From an uncultured Anaerotruncus sp. (lineage in GTDB: Bacteria; Bacillota; Clostridia; Oscillospirales; Acutalibacteraceae): DNA of 64,000 bases. This document shows positions 60,095-64,000 of this stretch, piece by piece (the stretch's first letter is position 1; the number at the start of each line of letters is the position of its first letter). The stretch lies in the NCBI GenBank assembly GCA_900539775.1, contig UQDL01000002.1:1-64000 (forward strand), in the 5' to 3' direction. The position numbers and the translations under genes are program-made. The notes beneath the pieces were generated by a model, which worked only from the letters and a program-made list of their open reading frames with translations, was not told the origin of the DNA and made no database searches.

Positions 60095-60812
60095 GTTAGT
60101 TGATTCAATTGAAGAACTTGTAAGCTATAGTAAAAGGGATTTGTTTTCCGTTCGTGTGCTGTCTCTTGCAAATGCGTACGGCTTTGTGTATCCCTTTGCT
60201 AAGTTTTACAGACAGGTTGATGATGATATGACGGTTACCGCAATTGTTTCAGTGCTGGACGGTGATACGGTTATTTCTCATTTATCTGATTTTGACAATA
60301 CTGAACTGTCTCAATTTTTTTCATTTTGCGGATTTTCTACTTTGCTGGCAGATGAAAGCTTTGCTTTTAAAGGTAATTATTCCAGCGGCGCAGTGATGGC
60401 AAATGATAAAAAGTTTGAGCTTGAATGTGATTACTCCGATATAAATGATTATCCGAGCCTTTCGGAACTGTATAATTTTGTTGATTACGGCGGTATTGAT
60501 TTTAACGCGTGGTATGTTGATATAAGCCACAGAATTCGCCACGGCTCTGCAAAGGCTGCCGCTATAGTTAACGAAAACGGTGAAATTATCTCTTCTGCTG
60601 TTTTTTCTTCGGTTTATAACGGTGATGCGGTGCTTACCGCTGTGCGCACAGATCCGCAAATGCGCGGTAAAGGCTGTGCGGGTGCGCTTGTTTCCTCAAT
60701 GTGCTGTTCTGTAAGCGGCACTGTGTTTTTAATGAGAGAGGCCGACAAAAATGAAAGCTTTTATAGTAAGCTTGGTTTTAAAAATGTCGGCAATTGGAGA
60801 ATGTATAAATGA
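60087..60812 (+). CDS. GNAT family acetyltransferase
   Basis: A 241-residue protein. The C-terminal half is a GNAT fold: VRTDPQMRGKGCAGALVSSM holds the acetyl-CoA pyrophosphate loop (R-x-x-G-x-A/G), and FYSKLGFKNVGNWRMY the closing strand. The N-terminal half is less conserved. The substrate is unknown. Overlaps the M42 gene by 8 nt and the next gene by 4 nt, with no strong binding site of its own. Confidence 0.85.
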   Translation: MIELVDSIEELVSYSKRDLFSVRVLSLANAYGFVYPFAKFYRQVDDDMTVTAIVSVLDGDTVISHLSDFDNTELSQFFSFCGFSTLLADESFAFKGNYSSGAVMANDKKFELECDYSDINDYPSLSELYNFVDYGGIDFNAWYVDISHRIRHGSAKAAAIVNENGEIISSAVFSSVYNGDAVLTAVRTDPQMRGKGCAGALVSSMCCSVSGTVFLMREADKNESFYSKLGFKNVGNWRMYK

Positions 60813-62077
60813 CACCTTTTTTTAAAATAGACGAAAAAATCGAAAATGCATCTGCCGTTGCTATGGAAAAATCCAAGCAACAGTTTGATAAAATAGATGA
60901 AATAACAGAGTTTAACCAGCTTAAGGTGCTGAAGGCTTTTATTGAAAACGGGGTTTCGGAAAGCCATTTTGCATCTACATCCGGCTATGGATACGGAGAC
61001 AGAGGTCGAGAAACTCTTGATCGAATTTGGGCTCAGGTTTTCGGTGCGGAAGCTGCATTGGTGCGTCAAAATTTTACCTGCGGAACGCATACACTCGCTA
61101 CAGCTCTTTTCGGTGTACTTCGCCCCGGTGATAAAATGCTTGCGGTTACGGGTACGCCTTATGATACTATCCATGATGTTATCGGTATATCGGGCTCCGG
61201 CATGGGTTCACTCAAAGATTTCGGAATTTCTTATGACGAAGTGCCGCTCAAAAACGAAAAGCCCGATTTAGAAGCCATAGAAAAAGCCGTTGATGAAAGT
61301 GTAACAATGGTTTACATTCAAAGAAGCAGGGGATATGAGCTTCGCCCGAGTTTGCTCGTTAGTGAAATAAGGCAGATTGCCGATGTTGTAAAAAAGAAAA
61401 ATCCTAATGTCATCGTTATGGTTGATAACTGCTATGGCGAATTTGTGCAGAAAGAGGAGCCAACGCAGGCCGGCGCAGATTTAATTGCCGGATCGCTGAT
61501 TAAAAATGCAGGCGGCGGAATGGCAAGAACCGGCGGATATATCGCCGGAAGAGCCGATTTGGTGCAGAAATGTGCTTATAGGTTAACAACGCCCGGGCTT
61601 GGCACGGAGGTAGGCGCAACTTTGGGCATGAACAGGGAATTATATATGGGCCTGTTTTATGCTCCGCATACTGTAGGTGAAGCGCTTAAAAGTGCAGTTT
61701 TCATATCCGCATTATTTGATACGCTAGGTTTTAAAACAACTCCGGCATATGATGCTGAAAGAGGAGATATTGTTCAGTCTCTCGGTTTGGAAAATGAAGA
61801 ACGTCTTGTTGCATTTTGCCAAGGCATACAAAGCGGCAGCCCGATAGACAGCCATTTAACTCCGGAGCCATGGGATATGCCGGGATATGACAGTAAAGTT
61901 GTTATGGCGGCAGGTGCCTTCACAATGGGATCGTCTATTGAACTTTCTGCCGATGCTCCGATTCGTGAGCCGTTTTATGCTTGGATTCAAGGCGGCTTAA
62001 CATTTCACAGTGCTAAAATTTGTGCGCTTCTTGCTGCTCAAAAAATGCTTGAAAGGGGACTTTTGGGCAATGTATAA
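60809..62077 (+). CDS. Aluminium-resistance / methionine-gamma-lyase-like PLP enzyme
   Basis: A 422-residue PLP-dependent protein of the aluminium-resistance (YnbB) family. Segments STSGYGYGDRGRETLDRIWAQ-like start, TCGTHTLATALFGVLRPGD, TGTPYDT and SLIKNAGGGMARTGGYIAG (Lys of the Schiff base) identify it. Related to Cys/Met metabolism enzymes; the true substrate is not established, despite the resistance label from early work. Normal length. Confidence 0.9.
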   Translation: MTPFFKIDEKIENASAVAMEKSKQQFDKIDEITEFNQLKVLKAFIENGVSESHFASTSGYGYGDRGRETLDRIWAQVFGAEAALVRQNFTCGTHTLATALFGVLRPGDKMLAVTGTPYDTIHDVIGISGSGMGSLKDFGISYDEVPLKNEKPDLEAIEKAVDESVTMVYIQRSRGYELRPSLLVSEIRQIADVVKKKNPNVIVMVDNCYGEFVQKEEPTQAGADLIAGSLIKNAGGGMARTGGYIAGRADLVQKCAYRLTTPGLGTEVGATLGMNRELYMGLFYAPHTVGEALKSAVFISALFDTLGFKTTPAYDAERGDIVQSLGLENEERLVAFCQGIQSGSPIDSHLTPEPWDMPGYDSKVVMAAGAFTMGSSIELSADAPIREPFYAWIQGGLTFHSAKICALLAAQKMLERGLLGNV

Positions 62078-62786
62078 TTTCAGCGGAATTAAGCCCGAAA
62101 CAATTGAATTGCTTTCGTTAAACAGATTTAACGATTCAAAGGCTTTTTATGAAGAACATAAAGAAAAATTAAAGCAGGGCGCAATTATTCCTATGCGGCA
62201 ATTGGTGCTTGATTTATCCGATTTGCTTTCTGATTTGGATCCTCTTATGGACACTAATCCGATGTATATTGTATCTCGAATCAGGCGAGACACCAGACGC
62301 AGCAAAAGCAAATTGATGTATCGCGAAAATCTTTGGGTTATGCTTCGCAGAAATAAATTCCAATATCCTTTTGCTCCTTTTTATTGGTTTGAATTTTTGC
62401 CGCAGGGTTACGCATACGGCCTTGGTATGTGGGTTGGCAAGCCTTCTCAATTTGATGAAGTAAGAAAGCTGATTTTAAATGAACCGGAAAGATGGAAAAA
62501 TGCAGTTTGTGCAACCGAATCGGCTGGCTTACAATATAATGTTAGAGACTTTTATAAAAAAGACAGAATTCCGGATGCACCCGAGGACCTAAAAAAATAT
62601 TTAAATGCCAAAAATATGGAATTTTCCGTGTGGAAGCATGATATGGAAAGAATCGCCGGCACGGATATTATTGATGATTTACGATTTGTTATAACAGCCT
62701 CGTCGCCAATGTACGAGTTTTTGATTGAGGCTTATGATAATGCTTTTAATGAGGGACTTATAAATGCAGACTATTACAAAAGATAA
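62070..62786 (+). CDS. DUF2461 family protein
   Basis: A 238-residue protein matching DUF2461/TIGR02453: FNDSKAFYEEHKEKLK near the start, IRRDTRRSKSK, then FYWFEFLPQGYAYGLGMW. Structures or functions are not known to me for this family. The ATG at 62070 with GGGGA is chosen; the longer frame overlaps the previous gene. It overlaps the phosphohexomutase start by 23 nt. Confidence 0.88.
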   Translation: MYNFSGIKPETIELLSLNRFNDSKAFYEEHKEKLKQGAIIPMRQLVLDLSDLLSDLDPLMDTNPMYIVSRIRRDTRRSKSKLMYRENLWVMLRRNKFQYPFAPFYWFEFLPQGYAYGLGMWVGKPSQFDEVRKLILNEPERWKNAVCATESAGLQYNVRDFYKKDRIPDAPEDLKKYLNAKNMEFSVWKHDMERIAGTDIIDDLRFVITASSPMYEFLIEAYDNAFNEGLINADYYKR

Positions 62787-64000
62787 ATTTTTAAAGCTTA
62801 AAAGCGGAACGGATGTAAGAGGCGTTGCCGTTGAAACAAAAACAGAAAAAATCGAACTTACCGATGAAGTTGTTCAATCAATATGCATTGGTTTTGTTCG
62901 TTGGTATCGCGATAAATTCAATAAGCAGGATTTGAAAATTGCCGTTGGACATGATTCAAGAATTTCTGCAGAAAGAATTAAAAATGCGGCATTAAATGCT
63001 TTTCTCGGAGAGGGTGTTCATGTTTATGATTGCGGACTTGCAACCACCCCGTCAATGTTTATGTCTATTGTTATGGGCATAAAGGCTGATGCATCTCTTG
63101 AAATTACAGCTTCACATCATCCGTATCAACGAAACGGACTGAAGTTTTTTACACCAAACGGCGGTCTTGAGGGCAGTGATGTTTCGGAAATATTAAATGC
63201 TGCTTATGATATTAAGTCTTCGCAGCAGTGCGGAACCTTGGAAAAATACGATTTGATGAGTGCTTATGCCGAGCATTTAAGAAATACGATCATCAATGAA
63301 GCAGGCAACGGAAACAGACCGCTTTCCGGTCTTAAAATTTCTGTTGATGCCGGTAACGGAACTGCCGGTTTTTATGCATTTGATGTTTTAGAACCGCTCG
63401 GTGCAGATGTTTCGGGCAGTCAATTCACGGATCCTGACGGTATGTTTCCCAATCATATTCCTAATCCTGAGAATTCGGTTGCAATAGCTTCCGCTTGCGA
63501 AATGGTTAAAAAAACCAATTCTGATTTCGGTTTGATTTTTGATACCGATGCAGACAGAATGGGCTGTGTTGATTCAAGCGGAAGAGAGATAAACAGAAAT
63601 CGCCTTGTAGCATTGGCATCTGTTATTGCGCTTGAAGGTAATCCAGGCGGTACAGTTGTAACTGACAGTTTAACTTCGGATGGACTTCGTGAATTTATAG
63701 AAAAACATCTCGGTGGCAGGCAAGTAAGATTTAAAAGAGGATATAAAAATGTTATTGATAAATCGATTGAACTCAATAACAAGGGCATAAATTCACCGCT
63801 TGCCATTGAAACGAGCGGTCATGCGGCTTTAAAAGAAAATTATTTTCTTGATGACGGTGCCTACCTTGCAACCAAAATTGTTATTTTGCTTGCAAAACTT
63901 AATTCCGAGGGTAAAAAAATCGATGATCTTATCTGTGATTTAAAAGAACCGGACGAAAGCGTTGAGGTTCGTATTCCCATTTTGCTTGATGATTTCAGAG
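62764..64000 (+). CDS. Phosphohexomutase (phosphomannomutase/phosphoglucomutase family), 3' end outside window
   Basis: The first 412 codons of an alpha-D-phosphohexomutase. The active-site loop is TASHHPYQRNGLKFF with phospho-Ser S117 (more often TASHNP), the Mg2+ site is DTDADR (residues 260-265), and ETSGHAAL near the end is the sugar-binding motif EXSGH. The frame is open to the window end, so about 80-100 residues are missing. It could supply mannose-, glucose- or glucosamine-1-phosphate; the H-H-P variant does not decide between them. The start ATG lies inside the DUF2461 gene. Confidence 0.9.
   Translation, partial: MQTITKDKFLKLKSGTDVRGVAVETKTEKIELTDEVVQSICIGFVRWYRDKFNKQDLKIAVGHDSRISAERIKNAALNAFLGEGVHVYDCGLATTPSMFMSIVMGIKADASLEITASHHPYQRNGLKFFTPNGGLEGSDVSEILNAAYDIKSSQQCGTLEKYDLMSAYAEHLRNTIINEAGNGNRPLSGLKISVDAGNGTAGFYAFDVLEPLGADVSGSQFTDPDGMFPNHIPNPENSVAIASACEMVKKTNSDFGLIFDTDADRMGCVDSSGREINRNRLVALASVIALEGNPGGTVVTDSLTSDGLREFIEKHLGGRQVRFKRGYKNVIDKSIELNNKGINSPLAIETSGHAALKENYFLDDGAYLATKIVILLAKLNSEGKKIDDLICDLKEPDESVEVRIPILLDDFR

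Noticed and set aside
1..64000. CRISPR array, rRNA genes or complete insertion sequences
   Set aside because: No regularly spaced direct repeats, no rRNA segments and no transposase frames were seen on either strand.

Overview
The window looks like a chromosomal segment of a low-GC, spore-forming Clostridia (Firmicutes; Oscillospiraceae/Ruminococcaceae-like, by inference). The evidence is a complete spoIIIAA-AH operon, sigG and spoIIID, a SAM-I riboswitch in front of metK, strong AGGAGG-type ribosome binding sites, sigma-A-like TTGACA/TATAAT promoters and frequent intrinsic terminators. Genes are tightly packed, often with 4-17 nt overlaps. Most of the window is ordinary core genome.

Layout. 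1-1.3 kb: a YhhN-family membrane protein, then tRNA-Met and tRNA-Trp. 1.4-4.3 kb: an accessory island beside the tRNAs, with a probably 5'-truncated tyrosine recombinase, a cluster of short palindromes, and a toxin/immunity pair made of a small MuF-like zinc-motif region fused to a barnase-type RNase plus barstar; degenerate remnants follow. 4.3-12.3 kb: a MATE transporter behind an attenuator-like leader, an MmcQ/YjbR protein, an aldo/keto reductase, and an L-arabinose operon (FGGY kinase, araA, araD) with a coupled L,D-transpeptidase. 12.4-26.8 kb: an SDR/zinc-ribbon protein, riboswitch-metK, a YhgE/Pip pair, proC, spoIIID, a GH2 beta-galactosidase, acpS, nnr, a lipoprotein and an RluA-type pseudouridine synthase.

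26.9-37.6 kb: uvrBA converges on sigG, followed on the minus strand by a small envelope protein, a long-form PRPP synthetase and a YfhO-type giant membrane protein with a GtrA-like N-terminus. 37.7-52.3 kb: the classic Firmicutes block spoIIIAA-AH, asp23-like, nusB, (TsaD paralogue), xseAB, ispA, dxs, tlyA, nadK, argR, recN. It resembles the Bacillus subtilis order, but accBC and folD are absent, and spoIVB-spo0A do not follow recN. 52.4-64 kb: tyrS, ligA, a membrane protein, murD, two tandem M42 aminopeptidases, a GNAT protein, an aluminium-resistance/methionine-gamma-lyase-like enzyme, a DUF2461 protein and a phosphohexomutase cut by the window end.

The points most worth a second look are the MuF-barnase/barstar island with its palindrome cluster, the mutually exclusive hairpins in the MATE leader, the inverted repeats inside the promoters of the MmcQ gene and the arabinose operon, the YfhO/GtrA fusion, and the rearranged recN neighbourhood. 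I saw no CRISPR array, rRNA or complete insertion sequence.
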